From Rhodococcus sp. SMB37 (GTDB lineage: Bacteria > Actinomycetota > Actinomycetes > Mycobacteriales > Mycobacteriaceae): DNA of 64,000 bases. A program made the position numbers and the translations under genes. Within the stretch, counting starts at the first letter, position 1. The number at the start of each line of letters is the position of its first letter. The notes beneath the pieces were generated by a model. The model was not told where the DNA came from and made no database searches. It worked only from the letters and a program-made list of their open reading frames with translations. Positions 8,781 through 17,149 of the stretch are shown piece by piece. The stretch lies in contig NZ_SLVY01000014.1 of the NCBI RefSeq assembly GCF_004345605.1, forward strand, positions 118,341 through 182,340. Reading direction: 5' to 3'.

Positions 8781-10247
8781 TTGGAGACCAGTATCTTGGA
8801 CGATGTGCCCCGTGTTGCGACTCCTGTGAATCTCCCGTTGACGGTGCCCTCCGGCAGCGCACCGCTCCGGCACCGCATTGCAGAAGCGATCGTCGAACAG
8901 ATCCGGCTCGGTCGCCTCGGGATCGGCGACGCTCTGCCGTCGTCTCGGATGCTTGCCGCCGAGTTGAGGGTGGCGCGCGGCGGAGTCGTCGAGGCGTACG
9001 ACGAACTGGCCGCGTCCGGCTTCGTCGTCGCTGTGCCCGGTTCGGCAACCCGTATCGCCCCCGGCGCCGACGTGGCGGCCCGCGCGCACGCACAGTCCCA
9101 TTCCGTCGAACCCGCTACGGTCGTGCCGCCGCGGCAGCGAACCCGGGTGGAGCCTGCCGTCGCCGACCTTCGCCCCGGGCGACCGGACACTTCTCTCATT
9201 GCCGAATCCGCGTGGCGCAGCGCGTGGCGTCGTGTCGCGAGCGCGGCTCCGGCGGCGGGAGGATCCGACTTGGCGGCCCACCCCGAACTGCGGTCTGCCC
9301 TCGCTGTGCATCTGCGACGCACTCGCGGAATCGACGTTGTGCCAGAAGAGCTGGTGATCTTACCCGGAGTTGCTGCGGCCATGCGTGTCCTTGCTGTGGC
9401 GGCCGAACTCGATGGACGCGACGTCGCCTTCGAAGATCCCGGATATCACCGGGCTCACCGTGCACTGGTCACCGAGGGAGCCCGCATCCGGCCTGTCCCC
9501 GTCGACAGCGACGGACTGCCACCACATCTGCTCGTGGACACCGATGCGGCTGTGTATTGCACTCCGGCGCACCAGTACCCGATGGGCGCACGAATGCCGG
9601 TCGCGCGCCGCGCCGAACTCGTCGCACGGGCGAACGCGGTGGGCATGCTGGTGATCGAAGACGACTACGACGGCGAGTTCCGGTACGACGTGTCGGCGCT
9701 TCCCGCATTGCGCAGCATCGACGGTGGACGCGACTGTGTCGCTTACATCGGCACCGCATCGAAGATCTTGTCGCCGGCGCTGCGACTCGCTTGGCTGATC
9801 CCGCCGGATCCATTGCGCGCCCGCATCGGCGACGCTCTTGCAGAATGTGGAGAGACGGCCAACGCGATATCCGCACTCGCGCTCGCCACGTTGATCGACA
9901 ATGGCTCCCTGACAAGGCATCTCGCTCGGACTGCCCGCACTTATCGGGCGCGCCGCGCAGCGTTCGTCGACGCGCTGCGACTGCAACTCGCTGATCTCGA
10001 GGGGGTTCAGGTGGTGGGAATCGAGGCAGGTCTGCACGTGGTGCTGAGCCTGCCCGCCGGTATCGACGACACTGCGGTCGTGGCGGCGGCCGAACAATGC
10101 GGTGTCCGGACCACCCCGGTGTCGGCGCAGCTCTCGGGTGATCGTGGGCCACGAGGTCTGGTATGCGGCTATGCGTGCCTGCCGGAATCCGCGGCGGGAG
10201 AGGTGGCCGGGGTGATCGCAGACGCGGTGCGGCAGGTTGTTTCTTGA
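8781..10247 (+). CDS. MocR-type GntR regulator with aminotransferase-like domain
   Basis: Up to 488 residues. An N-terminal GntR winged helix (about residues 25-95, with LGIGDALPSSRMLAAELRVARGG as its core) is followed by a fold type I PLP domain. The PLP lysine lies in TASKILSP and the IEDDYDGEFRYD aspartate motif is intact, so cofactor binding is likely. PdxR-like members sense PLP and control vitamin B6 genes. The start is uncertain: TTG 8781, TTG 8796 and GTG 8805 are in frame, none with a strong ribosome binding site. It is divergent from the PNPOx-like gene, which is its likely target. Confidence 0.87.
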   Translation: METSILDDVPRVATPVNLPLTVPSGSAPLRHRIAEAIVEQIRLGRLGIGDALPSSRMLAAELRVARGGVVEAYDELAASGFVVAVPGSATRIAPGADVAARAHAQSHSVEPATVVPPRQRTRVEPAVADLRPGRPDTSLIAESAWRSAWRRVASAAPAAGGSDLAAHPELRSALAVHLRRTRGIDVVPEELVILPGVAAAMRVLAVAAELDGRDVAFEDPGYHRAHRALVTEGARIRPVPVDSDGLPPHLLVDTDAAVYCTPAHQYPMGARMPVARRAELVARANAVGMLVIEDDYDGEFRYDVSALPALRSIDGGRDCVAYIGTASKILSPALRLAWLIPPDPLRARIGDALAECGETANAISALALATLIDNGSLTRHLARTARTYRARRAAFVDALRLQLADLEGVQVVGIEAGLHVVLSLPAGIDDTAVVAAAEQCGVRTTPVSAQLSGDRGPRGLVCGYACLPESAAGEVAGVIADAVRQVVS

Positions 10248-10259
10248 TCGGCGGGCCGA

Positions 10260-10499
10260 TCACGTGGACCGGAGCCCCGCCCGCAGTCGCGCCAGCGCGC
10301 GATGCTGGCCCAGAAGTACCGCGGCGACTGTCGTTCCCATGATGTCGGCAGTCTCCTGAGTAGACAGGCCGCGCCGCAACCGCAAGTCCAGGATCGTGCG
10401 CTGCCGGTCGCTGAGCGACGCAACGAGTTCGCCGATCGTGCGACGTGCGCGTAGTGCCGCGAGGGCCGTGATGTGGTCTTCGGTGGTGACTGGATGCAT
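10260..10499 (-). CDS. Sigma factor region 4 fragment (79 residues)
   Basis: The ORF consists almost only of a sigma-70 region 4 domain: LVASLSDRQRTILDLRLRRG, then the helix-turn-helix STQETADIMGTTVAAVLLGQ and HRALARLRAGL. Region 2, needed for core and -10 binding, is absent, and an in-frame stop lies just upstream, so this cannot be a full sigma factor. It is either the remnant of an ECF sigma gene or a small DNA-binding protein. A second, more decayed copy of the same helix-turn-helix is found at 15238-15300, which supports the relic reading. It lies convergent to the MocR gene, 12 bases apart. Confidence 0.55.
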   Translation of the reverse strand: MHPVTTEDHITALAALRARRTIGELVASLSDRQRTILDLRLRRGLSTQETADIMGTTVAAVLLGQHRALARLRAGLRST

Positions 10500-10774
10500 G
10501 ACGGTGACGGGTACCTCGGATCGACGGATGTGTGTGCCACCCGGAGATCAGGGAGGGTCCGGGCGACTTTCCCAGTGGGCCACGAGGAGTTCCGGGCCAG
10601 CTGTGAAGAACTCGAGAATCGCCAGGTATCGAGCTCGGTGATTCACAGCAGACTGGGACTTTGCTCGAAGAGCGCTTGCAGGTTGCACGACGACCATGAA
10701 CTCGAACAGGCAACGGGCACAGCTCAACGTGGCATGCCCAGACCCATCGGTTGCGTTGTAGGACAGGAGATAAC

Positions 10775-11104
10775 ATGCGTTCGAAGGTTTTCGCAGGACT
10801 CGTAGGTGCTGCAGTGGTGTCGGCAGCCGTGTTCGGCGCCGGGACGGCATCCGCGTCGACCGTTCCGAATGTTGTGGGAATGAACGAGACGGACGCGTAC
10901 GCAACATTGGACGCCGCAGGCGCACCACATTCGATCATCAGCAGGGCCGGCAGCGCCTCACGGGATGCGTGCACCGTCACCGAACAGAGAGACCTGGGTT
11001 ATCACACTGAAGCTGCGGGGGAGTGGAACAGCAGCACTCACTCGTACTACAGCAGCGATACCGAGGTGTGGGACGGCATCGGAGTTGTCCTGATCTGCCA
11101 GTGA
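10775..11104 (+). CDS. Secreted PASTA-like small protein
   Basis: Protein of 109 residues. Residues 1-27 are a Sec signal peptide (basic MRSK, hydrophobic core, cleavage after TASA). The mature part begins TVPNVVGMNETDAYATLDAAG, the diagnostic first half of a PASTA domain (VPxVxGM-x2-x-A-x2-L), and ends with two cysteines likely joined by a disulfide. PASTA domains bind muropeptides or peptidoglycan in kinases and penicillin-binding proteins; a free secreted one could be a cell-wall binding protein (inference). CAGGAGA at 10764-10770 sets the start. A membrane-anchored PASTA protein lies at 18273. Confidence 0.75.
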   Translation: MRSKVFAGLVGAAVVSAAVFGAGTASASTVPNVVGMNETDAYATLDAAGAPHSIISRAGSASRDACTVTEQRDLGYHTEAAGEWNSSTHSYYSSDTEVWDGIGVVLICQ

Positions 11105-11186
11105 TCCCCAACCGCCGATTGCACCTCACCCCCACCGCTGGCGCGGAGCGCTCACTCATGTGGTCGCATCGCAATGAGGAAGGGCG

Positions 11187-11798
11187 TCAAACCCCGCTGG
11201 TAGAACCGACGAGGACTTGACCGATATCGAGGTGCTGGAGGTGGCACCGAACACGTTCGGCGAAGTCTGGTGCGCCTGCCGATTTCAATCTTTCGGGAAG
11301 CGAGCTTCTGATCTCCCTGGCGTGGTAGTAACGGAGTTGCTCCGCGATGACGGTTCGGACGATCTGCGGTCCGGAATCATCTATGAGTAAGAAAAATTCG
11401 TCGCAGGTGTAAATCTCGTACGGAAGGTCATCCGTTTCGGGGAGGCCCTTGGGGTCGTGCGTCAAAATGATGTCTGCCTGCGCATGGAGGGCTGCGCAAT
11501 GAACATGAGCGTCACGATGTCGGGATAGTGGCCGTCCGGGTTGATCGTGAAATTGCGTACACGACCGCTGGCGAATGTGTCCTCGAGATTGCGCCGAACA
11601 CCGCCGCATTGGGCATCGTCGAGAAACGGATTCTTCTTACGGAGGTGGTACTGGAACTCCACCATGATGTCGTCCGTCCACATCACTTCGAACATCGTCT
11701 GGCCGGACCTCAAATAGAGCAGCGCAAGCCAGTCGCGAAGTGTCCGTGAAAAGCACATTCGCATCGACCAGAACATTTGTCCCCTGCCCCCATGTCAT
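11187..11798 (-). pseudogene. PIN-domain toxin gene broken by two compensating frameshifts
   Basis: Reading from ATG 11798, NVLVDANVL is the first conserved Asp motif of a PIN ribonuclease. After a run of four T at about 11745 the homology continues one frame over with SRTLRDWLALLYLRSG up to INPDGHYPD, and near 11517 it returns to the first frame with DAHVHCAALHAQADIILTHD, the second acidic motif. One extra base in the T run and one missing base near 11517 would explain both shifts. The original frame meets a stop between them, so the toxin should be inactive unless the shifts are sequencing errors. It lies 57 bases after a HTH antitoxin gene, a typical type II pair. Confidence 0.65.
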
Positions 11799-11855
11799 AC
11801 GGAGGATGGTACAAGCTGTCGGGGGCGCATGTTCTGGTCGATCGAGTTGGTTGTG

Positions 11856-12332
11856 TCAGTCCTCGATGCCGAGCTCGTCTTCGAGTGCGCGCAAGCGCTC
11901 GAAGGCATCGCTTTGCCGGCTTTGTTGGGCGTCCCTGTAAGAGAGGACATCCTTGCTGAACAGGCGCGTATGCGACCCGCGTTTGTGTGCGGCCAGTGCT
12001 TCGTCTCGCACGAGTTTCATCAGTGTGGGACGAGATATCCCCAGCATTTTCGCGGCGGTCGTGGTGGTGACTTCGGTGGGAATGCTACCCACCGTCACTG
12101 TTCCTCCGCGGCTGACTATGTCGAGCAGTTGGTTGAATATTCCAGCCAGCTCGGTGGGGAGTAGGAGAGGCTCTGTGTCCGATGTTGCGAGCGTGATCGT
12201 GTATCCGTCTTCGCTGTTCGATGTGCCGCGAGTCGCGTGGATCCGTTCGTTGAAGGCGCGAGCCTGCTCGACCTCGTCTGAGGTCAAGGATAGGACGGTC
12301 CTGTCTTCTCGGGCGATGTGCTCCGTGCTCAC
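11856..12332 (-). CDS. Antitoxin-like protein with excisionase-type helix-turn-helix
   Basis: Protein of 158 residues. The C-terminal half has TTTTAAKMLGISRPTLMKLV, a MerR/excisionase-type winged helix, followed by HKRGSHTRLFSKDVLSYRD, the wing with the usual R-F/R-DV pattern. The N-terminal half is acidic and likely wraps the toxin. Proteins of this form sit directly upstream of PIN-domain toxins in actinobacteria and repress the operon. The GTG start overlaps the stop of the 99-residue ORF before it (GTGA). With the toxin broken, it may survive as a silent or cross-reacting antitoxin (inference). Confidence 0.75.
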   Translation of the reverse strand: MSTEHIAREDRTVLSLTSDEVEQARAFNERIHATRGTSNSEDGYTITLATSDTEPLLLPTELAGIFNQLLDIVSRGGTVTVGSIPTEVTTTTAAKMLGISRPTLMKLVRDEALAAHKRGSHTRLFSKDVLSYRDAQQSRQSDAFERLRALEDELGIED

Positions 12333-12628
12333 GGACTCGGCCTCCTCACCTCTATTGCTGATCCAATGTCACCACCGTAGCTAGTTGCAGAGTGTGGTTC
12401 GTCGATCGATGCCGCAATGTTGTTCGCGATCTTTGTCGCCACTGCCGGTGACACTTTCGCGTTGTGGCATCGACGCGCTGCCACGGCGAGACGATGCGCG
12501 GCTTCGTTGAGTGGGTGCCCATCGTGGGTTCGGACGCCTCGGAGGCTGGTGACCATCTGCGAAAGGCGATCGGTCGCCGTGCTTATGTGTTCCTCGCCGA
12601 TCACACCGCGAAACACTGATCGGAGCAT
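12329..12628 (-). CDS. Hypothetical 99-residue protein, first gene of the toxin-antitoxin-like operon
   Basis: Small basic, helical protein with no motif that I recognise; it starts MLRSVFRGVIGEEHIS and contains an Ala/His-rich AAHRLAVAARRCHNAK helix. GAGG is placed a few bases before ATG 12628, and the stop overlaps the start of the antitoxin (GTGA), so the two are co-transcribed and translationally coupled. The reading frame stays open upstream for about 30 codons without a start, so it could also be the 3' part of a longer lost gene. A role as a third component of the module is inference from position alone. Confidence 0.55.
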   Translation of the reverse strand: MLRSVFRGVIGEEHISTATDRLSQMVTSLRGVRTHDGHPLNEAAHRLAVAARRCHNAKVSPAVATKIANNIAASIDEPHSATSYGGDIGSAIEVRRPSP

Positions 12629-12720
12629 CCGGTCCTCGCGGTCGATACCGGCCCGGACGGGATCTACCGCGGATTCGCCTGAACTCGGTGAGGTGGTTTG
12701 GATACCCGTTCCAGGGTTGC

Positions 12721-13830
12721 TCAGCCGGCAGGCACCAGTTCTGGATCGTCGACAGGGGAGGGGGTCGCACCGCGTTCACGCACAACCGCAATTGCGGTGA
12801 GCAGCACGCCGGCTGCAGTCCACCCGGCAAGCACGGCCCACGGGAAGGCTTTGCTCGCGTCGGGGAAGTACGAGAGTTCCTTCAGCAGTGTCGCGCCCGC
12901 GCCCGGCGGGAACCACTGCCCGATCGCACCCCACGGTGACAGCAGGAATTCGACGGGCATCGTGGCAGCCGAGATCGGGTTGGCGACGAGCATGATCAGT
13001 ACGGCGCCGACGCCGATGCCGGGAGTCCCGATCAGGCTGCGCAACCCGACGATGGGCGCGGTGATCGCCACCAGCGCCAGCCCGATCGCGGCGGCGTTCG
13101 TCCAGTAGCTGCCCTGCAGCGCTCCGAACATGCCTTGCAGGATGCTGCCGAGCAGCAGTCCGCCGAACACCCCGTAGGCCACCAATGCCACGATGCGGTG
13201 AGCCGATCGTCGAACCCCGAACGAAATGAGCACGGCCCCGGCAATACCACCGAGAACGAGGGGGAACGCGGCAACGCTCAGCTTCGCGCCGCGCGGGTCC
13301 GACTCGGAGAACGGCACGACATCGGTTACCACGACTTCGGCGTGCGGGATCGTGAACGGCGTCGACGCGGCGGCCGGATCGGCCGAGCGTTGCGCGATCG
13401 CGGCTTCGGTGGCCATCCGCATCTGAGCGTCGATCTGCTGCTGCATCCCGTCCGCGACACCCTGAAGCATCTGTGCAACTTGGGCATTCGCTGCTGTTGC
13501 GACGAGAACCTCGGGCGCTTCGGTGGGGTTGTCGCCCAGGACGATCGCGCCGTAGATCTCGCGTCGTTCGATAGCGGCGACCGCTGCGTCGCGGTCGTCC
13601 TCTCGAGTGAGGAGCAGCGCGTCACCCGACTGAGTCTCGAGCATCCCGGTGGTCTGCGCGACCGATGTGTCGGGGCCCACAACACCGACGGGCAGACCGT
13701 GCGGTTCGGAGGTGACGGCCGGCCACGCGAAGGCGAGGAGGACGACGCCGACGATGGCGGCTGCGCCAGCCGCGAGGGCGACGGCGCGTGCGATCGGCGG
13801 CATGCCGGTCGCCGGTGGGGTGGCAGTCAT
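12721..13830 (-). CDS. YhgE/Pip- or ABC-2-like membrane protein
   Basis: Protein of 369 residues: one N-terminal membrane helix (about 16-36), an extracytoplasmic domain of about 150 residues that opens with the VGVVGPDTSVAQ and EIYGAIVLGDN elements found in YhgE/Pip and ABC-2 permeases, then five to six C-terminal helices (about 185-350). These proteins lack an ATPase and are linked to export of lipids, proteins or drugs. AGGAGAG precedes ATG 13830. A TetR gene lies divergent with a palindromic operator between, so expression is likely inducible. A second YhgE-like gene is at 49898. Confidence 0.75.
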   Translation of the reverse strand: MTATPPATGMPPIARAVALAAGAAAIVGVVLLAFAWPAVTSEPHGLPVGVVGPDTSVAQTTGMLETQSGDALLLTREDDRDAAVAAIERREIYGAIVLGDNPTEAPEVLVATAANAQVAQMLQGVADGMQQQIDAQMRMATEAAIAQRSADPAAASTPFTIPHAEVVVTDVVPFSESDPRGAKLSVAAFPLVLGGIAGAVLISFGVRRSAHRIVALVAYGVFGGLLLGSILQGMFGALQGSYWTNAAAIGLALVAITAPIVGLRSLIGTPGIGVGAVLIMLVANPISAATMPVEFLLSPWGAIGQWFPPGAGATLLKELSYFPDASKAFPWAVLAGWTAAGVLLTAIAVVRERGATPSPVDDPELVPAG

Positions 13831-13844
13831 GGGTTCTCTCCTAA

Positions 13845-13858
13845 AACGAATATTCGTT
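13845..13858. promoter_or_regulatory. Perfect 14-base palindrome, TetR operator candidate
   Basis: AACGAATATTCGTT is a perfect palindrome in the 90-base gap between the YhgE-like gene and the divergent TetR gene. It lies 14 bases before the ATG of the membrane protein, at its ribosome binding site and likely promoter end. Position and symmetry fit a TetR dimer site controlling both genes. Confidence 0.6.
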
Positions 13859-13920
13859 CTTTATAGTGGGGTCGGTTAGAGTTACTTGTCAACAACGTGG
13901 CTGTGAGCAGGAGGAACGTG

Positions 13921-14535
13921 GTGCCGAGGGTGAGTGACGCGCATCGTGTCGCGCGAAGGGCAGAGATCATCGGCGCGGCTCTGCGATGCTTCACCCGCGC
14001 GGGCTACCAACGCACATCGATGGCCGACATCATCACCGAATCCGGGTTGTCGGCCGGCGCCATCTACAGCTACTTCAGTGGCAAGCAACAGTTGCTCGTC
14101 GCAGTCGCCGACCACGTCCTCGGCGATCGGCAGACCGCGTTGGCGACCGGCGGCGCGCTCGAGGGAGCACAGAGCCCCGGGGGCATTGCCGCGAACATCA
14201 TGAGGACTCTCGCCGAGAACTTGCGCAGCATCGCGGGAGAGGGTTACAGCAAGGCGATCCTGCAGGTGTGGGCCGAAGCCACCATCGACCCCGAGATCCG
14301 CGAACTCGCCCACTCCGTCCTCGGCCGGCTTCTCGGCGCGGTCACCGACGCGCTCGTGGCGTGCGCGGAATCCGATCCGGATGTTCTCCCTGCCGGCGAG
14401 GCCGACGCTCGCGCTTGGGCCGTCGGGTACGCGCCGGTGGTTCTCGGAGTAGTCCAGGGCTTCATTGTGCAGCAGTCCCTGCTCGATGACTTCGACGTCG
14501 ACGCATACATCGCCACGGCAGTGGGTACGTTGTGA
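13921..14535 (+). CDS. TetR family regulator
   Basis: Protein of 204 residues. The helix-turn-helix reads TSMADIITESGLSAGAIYSYFSGKQ, a textbook TetR N-terminal domain. AGGAGG at 13909-13914 gives a six-base spacing to GTG 13921, better than GTG 13918 or GTG 13897. The C-terminal domain is helical with several small hydrophobic residues, as for a ligand pocket. It is divergent from the YhgE-like gene and should repress it through the palindrome at 13845-13858. Inducer unknown. Confidence 0.88.
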   Translation: MPRVSDAHRVARRAEIIGAALRCFTRAGYQRTSMADIITESGLSAGAIYSYFSGKQQLLVAVADHVLGDRQTALATGGALEGAQSPGGIAANIMRTLAENLRSIAGEGYSKAILQVWAEATIDPEIRELAHSVLGRLLGAVTDALVACAESDPDVLPAGEADARAWAVGYAPVVLGVVQGFIVQQSLLDDFDVDAYIATAVGTL

Positions 14536-15237
14536 AGCGGCCCGGATCGCCCTGGTAGGTGCGAACATAGGGCGCCCTGCGGGCGGCTGCGCCTGACCGA
14601 TCGGAGACCCTACGGGTCCCTGTACTTGCCTTCGGCCCCTTCCCCAACGCTGCCCGGTCGCCATGCCCCGATAGACCGTCTCGGCCAGCGCATCTGGCCC
14701 CACGTCGCTGGTGACGTGCGGCTTGCGCTGAACCCGAACGCTCGTGTCGACCCGCGCGATCGGGTGCTCCACCACCAGCAGTGGAGACGAAGGATACTGG
14801 TGCCCAGTCGGTTTCGAGCCCCTGGCTTCGATGCAGGGTGCTCGCAGCGTCGATGCGCTGACGTCGGACCTCGGGGGATGAGCGACGTTGACCGGCGTGC
14901 CTTGGTTACCGAAACGGCCCTTGCGTACGCCGATGCTGAGAAACGACTCGAGCCCCTCGACGACACCGCATCATGCGGGGGCGAGGGGCCGGGAGGCTAC
15001 GACGTCGGGAGTGGGTCCGGCGGGGTGAATGAGTGGCGACCGCGGATCGCGGCCGGTCGCTGGTGCACGCCTCTGAGGGGCGTATGGATAGACTCCACCG
15101 TACGGTGCATGACAGGTCCTTTGTCGTGTGCCCAGACCCCGGTGTGGTGTTGGCGCACCTGCCGGGGTCGACCTATTTCAAGGTCAGTTCAGGGATGGTC
15201 CCACGAGTCACGGTCGCCGTCAACTCGCACGGGTGTT
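14536..15237. other. Gene-poor stretch of about 700 bases
   Basis: No reading frame here shows a recognisable domain, a convincing start or the codon bias of its neighbours. The longest open frame (about 14626-15393 on the plus strand) is rich in Arg, Trp, Cys and Ser, as expected for non-coding high-GC DNA. One phrase on the plus strand near 15108-15210 (SFVVCPDPGVVLAHLPGSTY) looks protein-like but I cannot place it. The stretch ends at a sigma/PASTA relic, so it is probably decayed former coding DNA (inference). Confidence 0.4.
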
Positions 15238-15317
15238 CTACCAGCCCACGATGTCGGCGGTGTCCTGAGTGGACACGCCGTGCCGCGCTCGAAGATTCTC
15301 GGAGGACTCGTAGCTCA
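15238..15317 (-). pseudogene. Chimeric relic: sigma region 4 fragment fused to a PASTA-gene start
   Basis: On the minus strand 15238-15300 reads NLRARHGVSTQDTADIVGW and a stop; this matches LDLRLRRGLSTQETADIMG of the fragment at 10260-10499, and the DNA (15248-15287 against 10339-10378) agrees at about 34 of 40 bases. Directly beside it, 15289-15313 matches the start of the secreted PASTA gene (10781-10805) at 22 of 25 bases. In the first copy these two parts are about 400 bases apart, so here they appear to be joined by a deletion. Confidence 0.5.
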
Positions 15318-15355
15318 CCCGTCGGGATTCGCTCCAGAGCGGCGGATCATGACGA

Positions 15356-16873
15356 TCAGCGCATCACACGCCCTGTTGCCTCAGCGGAGGTGATCCGGTA
15401 GTCCGTGAGCGGGAAGGCTGCGGCCTCTTCGAATGCGTTCGCGGTCGACGTGGGCCGGAGCAACGCGGCCTCGCCGTGCTGGTTGAAGTAGTAGCTGCGG
15501 GAGGTGCTGCAACTGCCCCGGTAGAACACCGAGTCGTCGAGGTTGTCGGTCATCCGGTCGAGGAAACGGGTATTGGCGTCTTCGGTCACCTCGAACACGT
15601 CGGCACCCCGGTTGCGCATCGCACCGAAGAGGCGTGACATATGGGCCATCTGCGACTCGATGGTGGTGAAATACGACAGGCCGCTGTACGAGTAGGGGCT
15701 GGCCAGGGTGAGGAAGTTCGGGAACTGCGGCACCGTGACGCCCTCGTATGCCTGGAATCGGTTGTCGCGCCACCATTTGCCGAGGTTACGTCCTTCGCGT
15801 CCGATGATCTCGATCGCGGGGAAGTTGGCATCCCACAGGCTGAATCCGGTCGCCAGAATCAGGGTGTCGACCTCGGTCTTGCGGCCGTCTGCGGTGACGA
15901 TGCCGTCGGCCTCGACCCGTACGATCGAGGTCGTTTCCAGGTCGACGTTGTCGCGGGTGAACGTGCGGTAGTAGCTGTTGGAGAACGTCGGTCGCTTGCA
16001 GCCGAAGTCGTAGTCGGGCGTGAGCTTGCGGCGCAGCGACCGATCGCGGACCTGGGTGCGGAGAAACAGCCGGGATGCCGCCGCGGCGCCCTTGTTCAGC
16101 AACTTGGCCTGCCGATAGTGCAGTACCGCGCTCACCATGATGCCTTCGAGCAGTCCGTCGCTGACTGCGCGGGCGACGCGCTGCGTGGCGGGCCTCCGTG
16201 CGAAGAGGCGCTGCACGACCTTCGGAATGGGTGCGTCGAGCTTCGGCACCACCCAGATCGGGGTGCGTTGGTAGACGGTGAGCGCGGCGGCTTCGCGTGC
16301 CACTTCGGGGATCAGCTGCACAGCGGTGGCGCCGGTACCGATGATCGCGGCGCGTGTGTCGCGCAGATCGATGGTGTCGTCCCAGGCGGTGGTGTGCAGG
16401 ACGTGTCCGGCGAAGGTGTCGATGCCGTCGATGTCGGGCATTTTCGGCTGAGACAGGAACCCGGTTGCGGTGAGCAGGTAGCGGGCGGTGACCGGGTCGC
16501 CGCCGTCGATCGACACTGTCCATCGGTGCGCGTCGTCGTCCCACTGGGCGCCGGTGACGGCTCTGCCGAACCGCATGTGGCGGCGGAGATCGTATTTGTC
16601 GGCGACGTGCTCGGCGTAGCGTTTGAGTTCGGTGCCCGGCGCGAAGAGACGTGACCAGTACGGATTCGGTTCGAACGAGTACGAGTAGGTGACCGACGCG
16701 ATGTCCACGGCGAGGCCGGGGTAGCGGTTGACGTGCCACGTTCCGCCGAGATCGTCTTCGCGCTCGAGGATGAGGAGGTTGTCGAACCCGAGGCGGTTCA
16801 GGGCGATGGCCGCACCCATGCCGCCGAATCCGGCTCCGACGATCACTGCGTCGAACTGTGTGCTCGAATTCAT
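15356..16873 (-). CDS. Baeyer-Villiger-type flavin monooxygenase
   Basis: Protein of 505 residues. GAGFGG at 13-18 binds FAD; LGGTWHVNRYPG at 42-53 is the conserved GG/YPG segment; FAGHVLHTTAWD at 154-165 is a full Baeyer-Villiger fingerprint (FxGxxxHTxxW[PD]); IGTGATAVQ at 178-186 binds NADPH. It should insert oxygen next to a ketone, giving an ester or lactone, using NADPH and O2. The true substrate cannot be read. ATG 16873 follows a GAGGGTGGAG site. It is divergent from an F420-type oxidoreductase; the pair could oxidise one compound stepwise (inference). Confidence 0.87.
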   Translation of the reverse strand: MNSSTQFDAVIVGAGFGGMGAAIALNRLGFDNLLILEREDDLGGTWHVNRYPGLAVDIASVTYSYSFEPNPYWSRLFAPGTELKRYAEHVADKYDLRRHMRFGRAVTGAQWDDDAHRWTVSIDGGDPVTARYLLTATGFLSQPKMPDIDGIDTFAGHVLHTTAWDDTIDLRDTRAAIIGTGATAVQLIPEVAREAAALTVYQRTPIWVVPKLDAPIPKVVQRLFARRPATQRVARAVSDGLLEGIMVSAVLHYRQAKLLNKGAAAASRLFLRTQVRDRSLRRKLTPDYDFGCKRPTFSNSYYRTFTRDNVDLETTSIVRVEADGIVTADGRKTEVDTLILATGFSLWDANFPAIEIIGREGRNLGKWWRDNRFQAYEGVTVPQFPNFLTLASPYSYSGLSYFTTIESQMAHMSRLFGAMRNRGADVFEVTEDANTRFLDRMTDNLDDSVFYRGSCSTSRSYYFNQHGEAALLRPTSTANAFEEAAAFPLTDYRITSAEATGRVMR

Positions 16874-16905
16874 CACTCCACCCTCGCCAGATTATATGTC
16901 ACCGC

Positions 16906-16920
16906 AAGTATCATATACTT
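16906..16920. promoter_or_regulatory. Inverted repeat in the monooxygenase/F420-oxidoreductase divergent promoter
   Basis: AAGTAT and ATACTT flank a three-base centre (CAT) about 33 bases before the monooxygenase start, in the only AT-rich part of the 276-base gap. It looks like a regulator operator overlapping the promoter. No regulator gene is adjacent, so the binding protein is unknown. Confidence 0.4.
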
Positions 16921-17149
16921 TGCGGTCGTTGGCCACCCCCGCCGCGGTTCCGAAGGAAGCGTTGCGAACGGCGTAGGCTGCTGCGATCGCATTGTGCTGG
17001 AGCCGATATCGCTCATTGGTTTTGCTGATTGATCGGATCGGTGATGGGTCTTTGCGTCGTGTGCCGCGCAATGTTGGACTGCGGAAGTCCTCAGTTTCGC
17101 GAACTCGGATCCGTCATCGATGCCGGGTACCTCGATTGGAGCACTGCCG

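Noticed and set aside
13882..14775. 297-residue minus-strand ORF antisense to the TetR gene
   Set aside because: The TetR gene has a clear helix-turn-helix and ribosome binding site.
14626..15393. 255-residue plus-strand ORF in the gene-poor stretch
   Set aside because: Trp/Cys/Arg-rich composition, no start signal and no recognisable domain; it runs across the relic at 15238-15317.
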